A stretch of 62,684 bases of DNA from Betaproteobacteria bacterium (GTDB taxonomy: Bacteria; Pseudomonadota; Gammaproteobacteria; Burkholderiales; Burkholderiaceae). Where the stretch lies: the NCBI GenBank assembly GCA_009921765.1, contig RFXC01000003.1, positions 1-62,684 of the forward strand. Direction: 5' to 3'. Below the pieces are notes generated by a model. It did not search any database. It was not told the origin of the DNA and saw only the letters and a program-made list of their open reading frames with translations. Shown here piece by piece: positions 38,199 through 46,344 of this stretch (position 1 is its first letter; each line of letters starts with the position of its first letter). The position numbers and the translations under genes were made by a program.

Positions 38199-39044
38199 TC
38201 AGGAACGAAAAGCCGATGCGAGCGTCCGCTGCCGGAACGCCATCTCGGGCGCGCCTTCCGACCGGGGTGCGAACAGTTCCCACGCGCTGCTGCCATACAG
38301 GGTCGCCAGCAACTCCGGGGTGAGCGCCGAGGACGGCCCGTCAAAGACAACCTTCCCCGCATTGAGCGCGATGGTTCGCTCGCAGTAACGGATGGCGAAA
38401 TCCACTTGGTGAAGGGACACCAAAACGGTGCAACCGTGCTGACGATTCAGGGACTGGAGCAACTCCATCACGCGTCGGGACGATTCCGGGTCGAGCGAGG
38501 CGATTGGCTCGTCGGCGAGAATGAGCCGCGCGCCCTGTACGAGGCAGCGGGCCAGCGCCGCGCGCTGCTGCTGACCTCCCGACAGGGTGCTGGCGCGACG
38601 CCAGGCGGTATCCTCGATTCCCATCGCTGCCAACGCCTCGATTGCCTGGCGCCGTTGCCCTGGCGTAAAGCGCATCAGCAGGCTTCGCCACCATGGCGTG
38701 CGGTGCAGCTGCCCGACCAGCACGTTGACGATCACCGGAAGTCGATTGACGAGATTGAACTGCTGGAAGACGAACCCCACACGACTTCGGACCTCGTTGG
38801 CACTACAAACCAGCTTGCCGGCAACCTGCACCGGAGTGCCGAGGACCTCTACGTCACCACCTGTCGCAGTAATGAATCCAGGAATGTGTCTCAGCAGGGT
38901 CGATTTACCCGACCCAGACGCGCCCAGTAGCGCAACCATCTCGCCTTCGCGGACGCGAATCGACACGCCGTCCAGCGCCAGGCAGCCGTCGAAGGACTTG
39001 CTGAGGTCGCGTGTCACCAGGGCATCAGGCACGGTGGCTTCCAT
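38199..39044 (-). CDS. phnC: Phosphonate ABC transporter ATPase (PhnC)
   Basis: ATPase subunit of 281 aa from the ATG at 39044. Walker A 'LLGASGSGKSTLLRHIPG', Q-loop 'VGFVFQQFNLVNRLPV', signature 'TLSGGQQQRAALARCL', Walker B 'LILADEPIASLDPES' and the switch histidine in 'VSLHQVDFA'. First gene of the seven-gene minus-strand phosphonate operon (phnC-D-E-A-adh-W-HD). The C-terminus has about 30 residues more than usual. Confidence 0.92.
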   Translation of the reverse strand: MEATVPDALVTRDLSKSFDGCLALDGVSIRVREGEMVALLGASGSGKSTLLRHIPGFITATGGDVEVLGTPVQVAGKLVCSANEVRSRVGFVFQQFNLVNRLPVIVNVLVGQLHRTPWWRSLLMRFTPGQRRQAIEALAAMGIEDTAWRRASTLSGGQQQRAALARCLVQGARLILADEPIASLDPESSRRVMELLQSLNRQHGCTVLVSLHQVDFAIRYCERTIALNAGKVVFDGPSSALTPELLATLYGSSAWELFAPRSEGAPEMAFRQRTLASAFRS

Positions 39045-39147
39045 GTCACACGATTGCAATGAACGAGATCTAAAAAGGGCTGGTGGACAGGCGCGGGATC
39101 TGTTCCGGGCGATTTTCCAGCTCACCTGACAAGCATCGTGTACCGAC

Positions 39148-39165
39148 ATGACGGTTTGTTTACGG
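39148..39165 (-). promoter_or_regulatory. Candidate PhoB box upstream of the phnC operon
   Basis: Minus strand: CCGTAAACAAACCGTCAT. Half-sites match CTGTCAT at 4 and 6 of 7 with exact 11-bp spacing and an A-rich spacer (CAAA). A further TTGTCAG lies 22 bp downstream of the second half-site. It points to phnC (start 39044). No comparable plus-strand site is seen for phnY. Confidence 0.4.
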
Positions 39166-39217
39166 CTCCGCGAACCGAGGGCGTCGGGTCAGATGAGCGC
39201 CGTCTCAACGGAGAACC

Positions 39218-40648
39218 ATGAGAATCTTCGACGAAGCAATGAGAATCAATGGCGAGCGCCGGCGACGCTCATCCGTGATCGAGGTGTTCGATCCGTTCAG
39301 CGCTCGATGCATCGGTACCGTACCGCGAGCCGAAATCCGGGATGTCAGAGAGGCCATCGATGCTGCAGCCGCGTATCGGCCGCGTCTTAGCCGCTACCAG
39401 CGCTCGGAGATCCTCGGCCAGGCCGCCGCCAAAGTCGTGGCCAGAACCCGGGAAATCGCCGAGCTGATCACGCTTGAGTCGGGCCTGAGCCTTCAGGACA
39501 GCCTGTATGAGGCAGGCCGGGTACGGGACGTGCTGCTATTTGGATCCCGCGCCGCGCTCGTCGATGACGGCGAGATCTTCTCTTGCGACATCACGCCACA
39601 CGGCCGGGAGCGACGGGTCTACACGCAGCGCAGTCCGCTTCTTGGTGTGATCACCGCGATCACGCCCTTCAACCATCCGATGAATCAGGTCGCGCACAAA
39701 GTGGTTCCTTCGATCGCAACCAACAACCGGCTTGTGCTGAAGCCATCGGAGAAGGTACCGCTGTCGGCACTCCTCTTTGCGGACATTCTTTACGAGGTGG
39801 GCCTGCCACCGCCCATGTTCCAGGTGGTGACCGGCGAGCCCGCGGAAATCGCGCTCGAACTCCTCACCCACCCATCGGTTGAGTTGATCACCTTCACCGG
39901 CGGCGCATCAATTGGCAAGCAGATCGCTCAGGTGGCGGGCTATCGCCGCATGGTGCTTGAGCTTGGTGGCAACGATCCGCTGATCGTAATGGACGATGCC
40001 GATCTGGAGGAAGCAGCGACGCTCGCCGCTTCCGGGTCGTACAAGAACTCGGGTCAGCGCTGCACGGCGGTCAAGCGAATCCTTGCACACGAGTCGATCG
40101 CTGATGACTTTGTCGATCGCCTGGTGGCAAAGACGCGGGCATGGAGCTTTGGCAATCCCGGCGATCCGTCAATCGAGATGGGGACGGTCATCAGTGAACG
40201 GGCTGCGATGCTTTTCGAGTCACGCGTCAACACCGCTATGCAGCAAGGCGCAAAGCTTCTGGTTGGAAACGACAGGGATGGCGCCCTGTATTCACCGACC
40301 GTGCTCGATCATGTTCGACCCGAGATGGAACTGGTTCGCGAGGAGACATTCGGCCCGGTCTCGCCAGTCATCCGCTTCAGCGACCTGGACGAAGCGATCC
40401 GGATTGCGAATGGAACCGCGTTCGGGCTGTCGTCGTCGGTGTGCACCAATCGACTCGATGTGGTCACGAAGCTCGTCAACGAACTGCACGTCGGCACGAT
40501 CAATGTTCGCGAGGTTCCGGGCTTTCGCCTTGAGCTGACGCCCTTTGGCGGTATCAAGGACTCAGGCCTTGGCTACAAGGAGGGCGTTGTCGAAGCAATG
40601 AAGAGCTTCACAACGATCAAGACCTACTCGCTTCCGTGGCCGACCTGA
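39218..40648 (+). CDS. phnY: Phosphonoacetaldehyde dehydrogenase
   Basis: NAD-dependent aldehyde dehydrogenase of 476 aa. The active cysteine is in 'NSGQRCTAVKR' and the general-base glutamate in 'MVLELGGNDPLIV'. The N-terminal 'RSPLLGVITAITPFNHPMNQVAHKVVPSIATNNRLVLKPSEKVPLSAL' and C-terminal 'VREVPGFRLELTPFGGIKDSGLGYKEGVVEAMKSFT' are characteristic of the phosphonoacetaldehyde-specific group known from Sinorhizobium. It converts phosphonoacetaldehyde to phosphonoacetate, the PhnA substrate. The ATG at 39218 has GGAGA upstream. Divergent from the phnC operon. Confidence 0.9.
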   Translation: MRIFDEAMRINGERRRRSSVIEVFDPFSARCIGTVPRAEIRDVREAIDAAAAYRPRLSRYQRSEILGQAAAKVVARTREIAELITLESGLSLQDSLYEAGRVRDVLLFGSRAALVDDGEIFSCDITPHGRERRVYTQRSPLLGVITAITPFNHPMNQVAHKVVPSIATNNRLVLKPSEKVPLSALLFADILYEVGLPPPMFQVVTGEPAEIALELLTHPSVELITFTGGASIGKQIAQVAGYRRMVLELGGNDPLIVMDDADLEEAATLAASGSYKNSGQRCTAVKRILAHESIADDFVDRLVAKTRAWSFGNPGDPSIEMGTVISERAAMLFESRVNTAMQQGAKLLVGNDRDGALYSPTVLDHVRPEMELVREETFGPVSPVIRFSDLDEAIRIANGTAFGLSSSVCTNRLDVVTKLVNELHVGTINVREVPGFRLELTPFGGIKDSGLGYKEGVVEAMKSFTTIKTYSLPWPT

Positions 40649-40664
40649 TCCGCGGGAGACAAGA

Positions 40665-41495
40665 TTGAATTTCAGTGGCGAAGCACGTGACTATCTGAGT
40701 GTGATCCTTGCCCGGGCGCAACATAGTCCGGTTGATTCCTGGACGTCATGGTGGCTGGACGGATGTCCATTTCGCCTGGGCCGGCTGTCCGTCGAGCGCG
40801 CAGAGCGCCTGTCTGTCGCATTGCCGGCAGACGCACCCCTTGCAAGGGTGGGCGGGCACTACCTCTGGCACGCAGCTCACCTGTCGGCGAGCGAGCGAAG
40901 CGAAATGCTGCAATCGATTGCCGAGGAGCTCCGCAACCACGGACTTATCACGGGCTGGCGGGGCGAGGCGTTTTCAACCTGGGGTCACCGGCAGGACAGC
41001 TGGCCTTATGAACAGCCGGAGCTCTTCCGGCTCGAACGAGCTGCCTTCAGATATTTCGGCTTGCGCAGTCACGCTGTGCATGTCCACGGCCTCGGTCACG
41101 ATGGCCGGATGTGGTGCGGACGACGCTCGCTCAGCAAGGCAATCGACCCAGACCGCCTGGACAACCTTGCCGCGGGCGGCATTCCCGCAGGAGAGTGTCT
41201 GGAGGAATGCGCCATCCGGGAGGTATTCGAGGAGGCGGGCCTCACACGAACGGCCTCCGATCTGATCGGTCCGCAGCGTGAAGTCCTGACCGAAAGGCTG
41301 GCGCCCGAGGGTTGGCACAGCGAACGACTGTTTGTGTTCTCGCTTGCGCTCGGACCCGACGACCACCCTGTCAATCAGGACGGCGAGGTGAGCCGGTTTC
41401 ACGCGCTCGAGGCGGCAGAAGTAATCGATCTGATACGGACTGGCTCGTTTACCGAAGACGCGGCATGCGCCATCGCTGCAACTTTCTGCCGCTAG
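40665..41495 (+). CDS. DUF4743/Nudix hydrolase
   Basis: Protein of 276 aa with an N-terminal DUF4743-like region (about 1-120, 'WTSWWLDGCPFRLGRLSVERAERL') and a C-terminal Nudix domain whose box reads 'GGIPAGECLEECAIREVFEEAGL', with all catalytic glutamates. Relatives include fungal thiamine-pyrophosphokinase-associated Nudix proteins; the bacterial substrate is unknown. The start is a TTG at 40665 with GGGAG 7-10 bases upstream. It follows phnY by 16 bases, so the two are probably one operon, but no role in phosphonate use is established. Confidence 0.8.
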   Translation: MNFSGEARDYLSVILARAQHSPVDSWTSWWLDGCPFRLGRLSVERAERLSVALPADAPLARVGGHYLWHAAHLSASERSEMLQSIAEELRNHGLITGWRGEAFSTWGHRQDSWPYEQPELFRLERAAFRYFGLRSHAVHVHGLGHDGRMWCGRRSLSKAIDPDRLDNLAAGGIPAGECLEECAIREVFEEAGLTRTASDLIGPQREVLTERLAPEGWHSERLFVFSLALGPDDHPVNQDGEVSRFHALEAAEVIDLIRTGSFTEDAACAIAATFCR

Positions 41496-41680
41496 CGCCG
41501 CCAGCCACCGCCAGTGTTGTGCCGTTGATCACTGCGCTCGTCGGGATGCAACCTCAAGCGGTGTCAGAAGCAAACGTATCGAATCCTTCGTCGGCCGATC
41601 TGCAGGATCATCCAAAGACGTTCGGCCAACCATTTTCGATGATGCAATGCTGAGGTGCGCTGATCAATCGAAAGCCTGAT

Positions 41681-41698
41681 CCGTCATCAATTCTTCAT
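41681..41698 (+). promoter_or_regulatory. Candidate PhoB box upstream of the ABC importer operon
   Basis: CCGTCATCAATTCTTCAT: half-sites match CTGTCAT at 6 and 4 of 7, exact 11-bp spacing, spacer CAAT. It is on the coding strand in the 256-base gap 41496-41751, ending 54 bases before the ATG at 41752. The rest of that gap holds no gene that I can see. Confidence 0.45.
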
Positions 41699-41751
41699 GC
41701 AGCCCCCTGACACTGTTCGCAACACGTTGTCATCTCAACCCGGAGGGGTTC

Positions 41752-42765
41752 ATGAAGCGCAGAACATTTGTCAATGCGGCCGGCGCGGCTGCTGTCATCG
41801 GGCCCGCCCTGCCTGCGCGGGCGCAAGCCGCCCGGGCCATTTGCTACAACTGCCCGCCCGAATGGGCAGACTGGGGCGGCATGCTCAAGCTGATCGGACA
41901 GTCGACCAGCATCGTCGTTCCACCCGACAACAAGAACTCGGGCCAGTCGCTGGCTGCTCTCATCGCCGAGCGTGCCAAGCCGGTGGCCGACGTGGTCTAC
42001 CTGGGCGGACAGGTCGGGCCACAGGCCCGCGCCGCCGATGTGCTGGCACCGTACAAACCAGCGCGTTGGGATCAGATTCCAGCTGGAATGAAGGACCCCG
42101 ACGGCTACTGGTTCACGATCCACTCTGGAACGCTCGGTCTGTTCGTCAATCGTGCAGCGCTTCGCGGCAAGCCGGTTCCTGCGAGCTGGGCCGATCTTCT
42201 AAAACCCGACTACCGCGGTCTGGTTGGATACCTCAACCCCGCCAGCGCCGCGGTCGGGCAGGTTGGCGTGATCGCGGTAAACCTTGCGCTTGGCGGTGAT
42301 TACGCGAACCTCGGACCCGGGATCGATTTCTTCCGGCGCCTGCAGGCCAACCAACCCGTTGTTCCGACCCAGACGTCCTATGCTCGTGTTCTGTCCGGCG
42401 AGATTCCCATTCTTCTCGACTACGACTTCAACGCCTATCGCGGCAGGTACGCAGACAAGGCGCCCGTAGAGTTTGTGATCCCCCGCGAGGGAACCCAGCA
42501 GCTCCCTTACGTAATGGGTCTTGTGGCGCGCGGCCCCAATCCGGACAATGCCCGAAGAGTGCTCGATTTCGTTCTGAGTGACCAGGGCCAGCGTCACTGG
42601 GCGGGCGCGTACCTGAGACCGGTCCTGTCATCGGCAATGAGCGATGAGGTGCGTTCACGGTTTCTCCCCGACGCGGACTACGCACGTGCCCGTCCGCTGG
42701 ACGTGTTCCAGCTTGCCGCCGCCTCGCGCGCGATCGCGGATCGCTACCAGAAGGAAATCGGCTGA
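41752..42765 (+). CDS. ABC transporter substrate-binding protein (iron/AEP/polyamine-type, family 1)
   Basis: Periplasmic binding protein of 337 aa. The leader (MKRRTFVNAAGAAAVIGPALPARAQA) looks Tat-like (KRRTF) and an AGGGG precedes the ATG. 'ADVVYLGGQVGPQARAADVLAPYKP' and 'YWFTIHSGTLGLFVNRAALRGKPVPASWADLLKPDYRGLVGYLNPASAA' match the FbpA/PotD-like group that includes the PhnS 2-aminoethylphosphonate receptors. No iron-ligand tyrosine pair is evident. The phosphonate genes upstream and a GpdQ-like diesterase downstream suggest an organophosphonate or phosphodiester ligand. Confidence 0.85.
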   Translation: MKRRTFVNAAGAAAVIGPALPARAQAARAICYNCPPEWADWGGMLKLIGQSTSIVVPPDNKNSGQSLAALIAERAKPVADVVYLGGQVGPQARAADVLAPYKPARWDQIPAGMKDPDGYWFTIHSGTLGLFVNRAALRGKPVPASWADLLKPDYRGLVGYLNPASAAVGQVGVIAVNLALGGDYANLGPGIDFFRRLQANQPVVPTQTSYARVLSGEIPILLDYDFNAYRGRYADKAPVEFVIPREGTQQLPYVMGLVARGPNPDNARRVLDFVLSDQGQRHWAGAYLRPVLSSAMSDEVRSRFLPDADYARARPLDVFQLAAASRAIADRYQKEIG

Positions 42766-42782
42766 GTCGCGAGAACAAGCGG

Positions 42783-43634
42783 ATGCGGGCGCGAGCAAAC
42801 AGCATCCCTGCGCGTATTCCGCCTGGATGGGTTGAGTCACCGCTGTTGCTCCTGCCGGCAGCGGTGGTCTTTTGCGCGTTCTTCCTTTTTCCGATGGGTC
42901 GCTTGGCGCTGATCGGAGGTTCCGGCCCGCTAGGCTGGGGGGCTTATGGCGCCGCATTGAGTGACCCAAGGTACCTGGCGAGTCTTGCTTCGACGATCCT
43001 CCTTGCAGCCGCCACCACGCTGGTCACCTTGATCGTATCGACAGTCAGCGGCGTGTTTCTGACCCGTCACCGGTTTTCAGGGCGGAGCCTGGTTGTATCA
43101 ATGCTGACCCTGCCCCTCGCCTTCCCCGGTGTGGTGATCGGCTTCATGGTGATCATGCTGGGCGGCAGGCAGGGGCTGATACCTTCGATGACCGACGCCC
43201 TGTTTGGTGAGCGCTGGGTGTTCGCCTATTCCATGACGGGTCTTTTTATTGGCTACCTCTATTTTTCGATTCCCCGAACGATTCTCACGATCATGGCAAG
43301 CGCCGAGAAGCTCGACCCGCGAATCGAAGAGGCCGCTCGTTCGCTGGGCGCCGGCCCGATGCGGGTCGCCCTCGATGTGATCGTCCCGGCGCTCAAGCCG
43401 GCGCTTGTTGCCGCGGGCGCTATCTGCTTTGCCACAGCGATGGGCGCATTCGGTACCGCCTTCACGCTCGCCACTCGAATCAACGTCCTCCCGATGGTGA
43501 TCTACACCGAGTTCACCCTGCAGGCCAATATCGCAATGGCTGCGGCGCTGTCGTTCGTCCTTGGCGCGATCACGTGGGCCGCGCTTGCGCTGGCCCGAAG
43601 CGTCTCGGGCACCAGCGTTGCCGCGGCGGGCTGA
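42783..43634 (+). CDS. ABC transporter permease 1 (PotB/PhnU-like)
   Basis: Membrane subunit of 283 aa with six hydrophobic segments and the ATPase-contact sequence 'EEAARSLGAGPMRVALDVIVPALKPALVAA' near residue 180. It follows the receptor gene by 17 bases, with the second permease 4 bases downstream. Forms a heterodimeric channel with it. The PotB/FbpB-like type is shared by iron, polyamine and 2-aminoethylphosphonate importers. Confidence 0.87.
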   Translation: MRARANSIPARIPPGWVESPLLLLPAAVVFCAFFLFPMGRLALIGGSGPLGWGAYGAALSDPRYLASLASTILLAAATTLVTLIVSTVSGVFLTRHRFSGRSLVVSMLTLPLAFPGVVIGFMVIMLGGRQGLIPSMTDALFGERWVFAYSMTGLFIGYLYFSIPRTILTIMASAEKLDPRIEEAARSLGAGPMRVALDVIVPALKPALVAAGAICFATAMGAFGTAFTLATRINVLPMVIYTEFTLQANIAMAAALSFVLGAITWAALALARSVSGTSVAAAG

Positions 43635-43638
43635 GACC

Positions 43639-44457
43639 ATGACACAGGAACCGGCGGACCGGAGCATCCAGCGGGGGCCTGGACGTGGGATCACCTTTTG
43701 GCTGCAGCTCCTGATCACCGTGCTTCTGTGTGTCTTCCTGATTCTCCCGGTCATGATGTCGCTTCTTGCCGGATTCACCGCGAACTATCTTGAGGGCTGG
43801 TCGAGCGGGCTCACGACAGCCTGGCTGATCAAGGTTCTTGCTGAGTACCATGCCTCCATCGCACTGTCGATGCAGGTTGCCTTCGCCTGCCTCGCCTGCA
43901 ATCTGCTGATCGGGGTACCAGCCGCCTACGCCCTGTTCCGAAGTCCATCGCGCGCGAGCCGCGTGATCGAGGAATTGCTGGTCATGCCAGTCGCAGTGCC
44001 AGGGCTCGCTACCGCGCTTGCGCTCATCGTGACATTCGGCGGCTGGGGCGAGTGGCGACAGAGCTGGCTCTTCATCTTGATCGGTCATGTGCTGTTCACG
44101 CTGCCTTTCATGGTCCGGAGCGTGCTCGCCGTGATGAGTTCAATCGATCTGGCCGCGCTCGAGGAGGCCGCACGAAGCCTGGGCGCGAACTTCTGGCAGC
44201 GGATGGTTTATGTCGTGCTGCCCAACAGCGCAGGCGGCATCGTCGCTGGCTCGCTGATGGTGGTGACGCTATCGCTCGGCGAATTCAATATGACTCTGCT
44301 TCTGCACACCCCGCTCACGAAGACGCTACCCGTCGGCCTCGCCGATGCCTATGCATCGCTGCGACTAGAGGTCGGCAGCGCTTACACCGTGATTTTCTTC
44401 GTGCTGATCGTCCCGCTTCTGATCGCGCTTCAACGGGTCAATGGGAGATTCCGATGA
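43639..44457 (+). CDS. ABC transporter permease 2 (PotC/PhnV-like)
   Basis: Membrane subunit of 272 aa. The ATG at 43639, just after the stop of permease 1, was preferred to an overlapping longer frame. The 'EEAARSLGANFWQRMVYVVLPNSAGGIVAGSLMV' loop contacts the ATPase. The stop overlaps the ATPase start as ATGA. Partner of the preceding permease. Confidence 0.87.
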   Translation: MTQEPADRSIQRGPGRGITFWLQLLITVLLCVFLILPVMMSLLAGFTANYLEGWSSGLTTAWLIKVLAEYHASIALSMQVAFACLACNLLIGVPAAYALFRSPSRASRVIEELLVMPVAVPGLATALALIVTFGGWGEWRQSWLFILIGHVLFTLPFMVRSVLAVMSSIDLAALEEAARSLGANFWQRMVYVVLPNSAGGIVAGSLMVVTLSLGEFNMTLLLHTPLTKTLPVGLADAYASLRLEVGSAYTVIFFVLIVPLLIALQRVNGRFR

Positions 44458-45509
44458 CCTCTGATGGTGTCTCAGTTCGCCTCGCAAACTGTGCCCGCAC
44501 GTTTACCGACGGCACCCGGGCACTCAAGGGCTGCGATCTCGTCATTGAGTCAGGCGAGACGATCGTACTGCTGGGTCCCTCGGGCTGCGGCAAGACGACA
44601 CTGCTCAGAATCATCGCTGGCCTGGATTTTCCAGATCCGGGCGGACACGTCTGCTTCGATGAACGCGACGTCACCGAACTCCCCGTCGAGAAGCGGGGCG
44701 TCGGAATGGTGTTCCAGAGCTACGCCCTGTTCCCGAACATGGATGTGGCACAGAACATTGCGTACGGACTCACGGTACGCCGAATCGCCGGCGCCGAGCG
44801 CGACCGCAGGGTGACCGAAATGCTCGCGATGATGCGGATCGAAGAGTTGCGACACCGGCGGATCGACCAGCTCTCCGGCGGGCAACGCCAGCGGGTGGCA
44901 CTCGCGCGTGCAATCGCAGCCCGACCAAAGGTGTTGCTGCTCGATGAACCGCTCACTGCCCTCGATGCCAGGCTTCGTGATGAGCTTCGGCTCGAGATCG
45001 ATCAGTTGCTTCGGACGCTCGGTATCACTGCAATATACGTCACGCACGATCAGACCGAGGCGATGGCACTTGCCGACCGGGTAGTGGTCATGAACCAGGG
45101 TCAAATCGAACAGACAGGTACGCCCAGACAGATCTACGAGACCCCAGCGACAGCCTTTGTGACCGCCTTCATTGGCACCATGAACCAGCTGTCAGGTAAT
45201 GTGTCTGCCGGGTTTCTGACCGTCGGTTCAAGCCGCATTGCAGTCGATGCGCCGGATGGTCCGGCCGCCCTGCTCTTCAGACCGGAGGACCTTCGCCTGT
45301 CTGCCGAGGCGGATGCGCACTTCACCGCGACGGTCACAAGCTGCTTGTATTTTGGCGATCATCTTCGCCTGACTTTGAATGTCGGTTCGGAACAGTCGCT
45401 TATCGCCCGGCTTGCGCCGCGCGAGCAGATTGCCATCGGTCAGCGGGTTGGCTGCGTGATTACCTCCAGCCAGATCCAGACGGACATCCGGCCCAGGTCG
45501 GGTGTCTAA
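44454..45509 (+). CDS. ABC transporter ATPase (PotA/FbpC/PhnT-like, with TOBE domain)
   Basis: ATPase of 351 aa: nucleotide-binding domain (1-240) with Walker A 'LLGPSGCGKTTLLRIIAGL', signature 'LSGGQRQRVALARAIA', Walker B 'LLLDEPLTALD' and switch 'VTHDQTEAM', then a C-terminal TOBE-type domain (about 270-350). It energises the two preceding permeases. Four genes (41752-45509) are spaced by -4 to 17 bases, a clear operon. A diesterase gene follows 15 bases later. Confidence 0.88.
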   Translation: MTSDGVSVRLANCARTFTDGTRALKGCDLVIESGETIVLLGPSGCGKTTLLRIIAGLDFPDPGGHVCFDERDVTELPVEKRGVGMVFQSYALFPNMDVAQNIAYGLTVRRIAGAERDRRVTEMLAMMRIEELRHRRIDQLSGGQRQRVALARAIAARPKVLLLDEPLTALDARLRDELRLEIDQLLRTLGITAIYVTHDQTEAMALADRVVVMNQGQIEQTGTPRQIYETPATAFVTAFIGTMNQLSGNVSAGFLTVGSSRIAVDAPDGPAALLFRPEDLRLSAEADAHFTATVTSCLYFGDHLRLTLNVGSEQSLIARLAPREQIAIGQRVGCVITSSQIQTDIRPRSGV

Positions 45510-45524
45510 CTCCGGAGTTGCATC

Positions 45525-46343
45525 ATGCTCATCTGTCAGATCAGCGATCTACACATTCGACGCGAGGGCAGCCTCGCCTACGGCATCGTGGACACGTCGG
45601 CGATGCTCGAGCGCTGCGTGAGCCAGATCCTGGCGCTTGCGCAACGCCCGGTGGCCGTGATCGCGACTGGCGACCTCGTCGACTTTGGACGTCCCGAGGA
45701 GTATCGCCGGCTTCGCAACCTGCTCGAGCCACTCCCGATGCCGGTCTATCTTCTACCCGGAAACCATGACGACCGGCAGGAATTGCGACGAGCCTTCCCG
45801 ACACATCACTACCTGGGTCAGTCGACCGAACATATCCAGTTCGTCATCGAAACGCTTCCGGTACGAGTGATCGCGCTGGACACCGTTGTGCCCGGCGAGA
45901 GCGGCGGCTCACTCTGCGGCGACCGGCTCGCCTGGCTGGACCGTACCCTTTCCACAGCACCAAAGCGGCCCACCATCATTGCGATGCATCACCCTCCGTT
46001 CCTGACCGGCATCGGTCACATGGATCGCATTGGCTTTTCCGACCGCGACGCGTTTGCCGGCGTCGTTGCGCGACACCCGCAGGTCGAGCGCATCATCTGC
46101 GGCCATTTGCATCGCTCGATCACAACCCGATTTGCTGGGACAGTCGCCAGCACCTGTCCCAGCCCCGCGCACCAGGTGGCGCTTGATATCGACAGCGAGG
46201 CCGCCGACTGCTTCGTGATGGAGCCGCCAGGCTTTCACCTCCACTGGTGGAGCGGCGGACGACTGGTCTCACATGTTGCAGTGATCGGCGACTACCCCGG
46301 CCCGTATCCCTTCCGGAAGAAGGGCGAGCTGATTGACGGTTGA
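45525..46343 (+). CDS. GpdQ-like metallophosphodiesterase
   Basis: Cytoplasmic calcineurin-fold enzyme of 272 aa. The complete dimetal set is visible: 'QISDLHIRREG' (Asp, His), 'VIATGDLVDFGRPEEYRRL' (Asp), 'LLPGNHDDR' (Asn-His), 'IIAMHHPPF' (His) and 'IICGHLHRSI' (His-x-His). Sequence and length resemble Enterobacter glycerophosphodiesterase GpdQ, including 'GRPEEY', 'YLIPGNHDD' type sequence and 'HQV'. Likely role: hydrolysis of a phosphodiester imported by the preceding ABC system, e.g. a glycerophosphodiester or phosphonate monoester. It ends one base before the convergent OlsB-like gene. Confidence 0.87.
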   Translation: MLICQISDLHIRREGSLAYGIVDTSAMLERCVSQILALAQRPVAVIATGDLVDFGRPEEYRRLRNLLEPLPMPVYLLPGNHDDRQELRRAFPTHHYLGQSTEHIQFVIETLPVRVIALDTVVPGESGGSLCGDRLAWLDRTLSTAPKRPTIIAMHHPPFLTGIGHMDRIGFSDRDAFAGVVARHPQVERIICGHLHRSITTRFAGTVASTCPSPAHQVALDIDSEAADCFVMEPPGFHLHWWSGGRLVSHVAVIGDYPGPYPFRKKGELIDG

Positions 46344-46344
46344 C

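Noticed and set aside
32306..46343. Carbon-phosphorus lyase (phnGHIJKLM)
   Set aside because: None of these genes is present; phosphonate use here depends on hydrolytic and oxidative enzymes.
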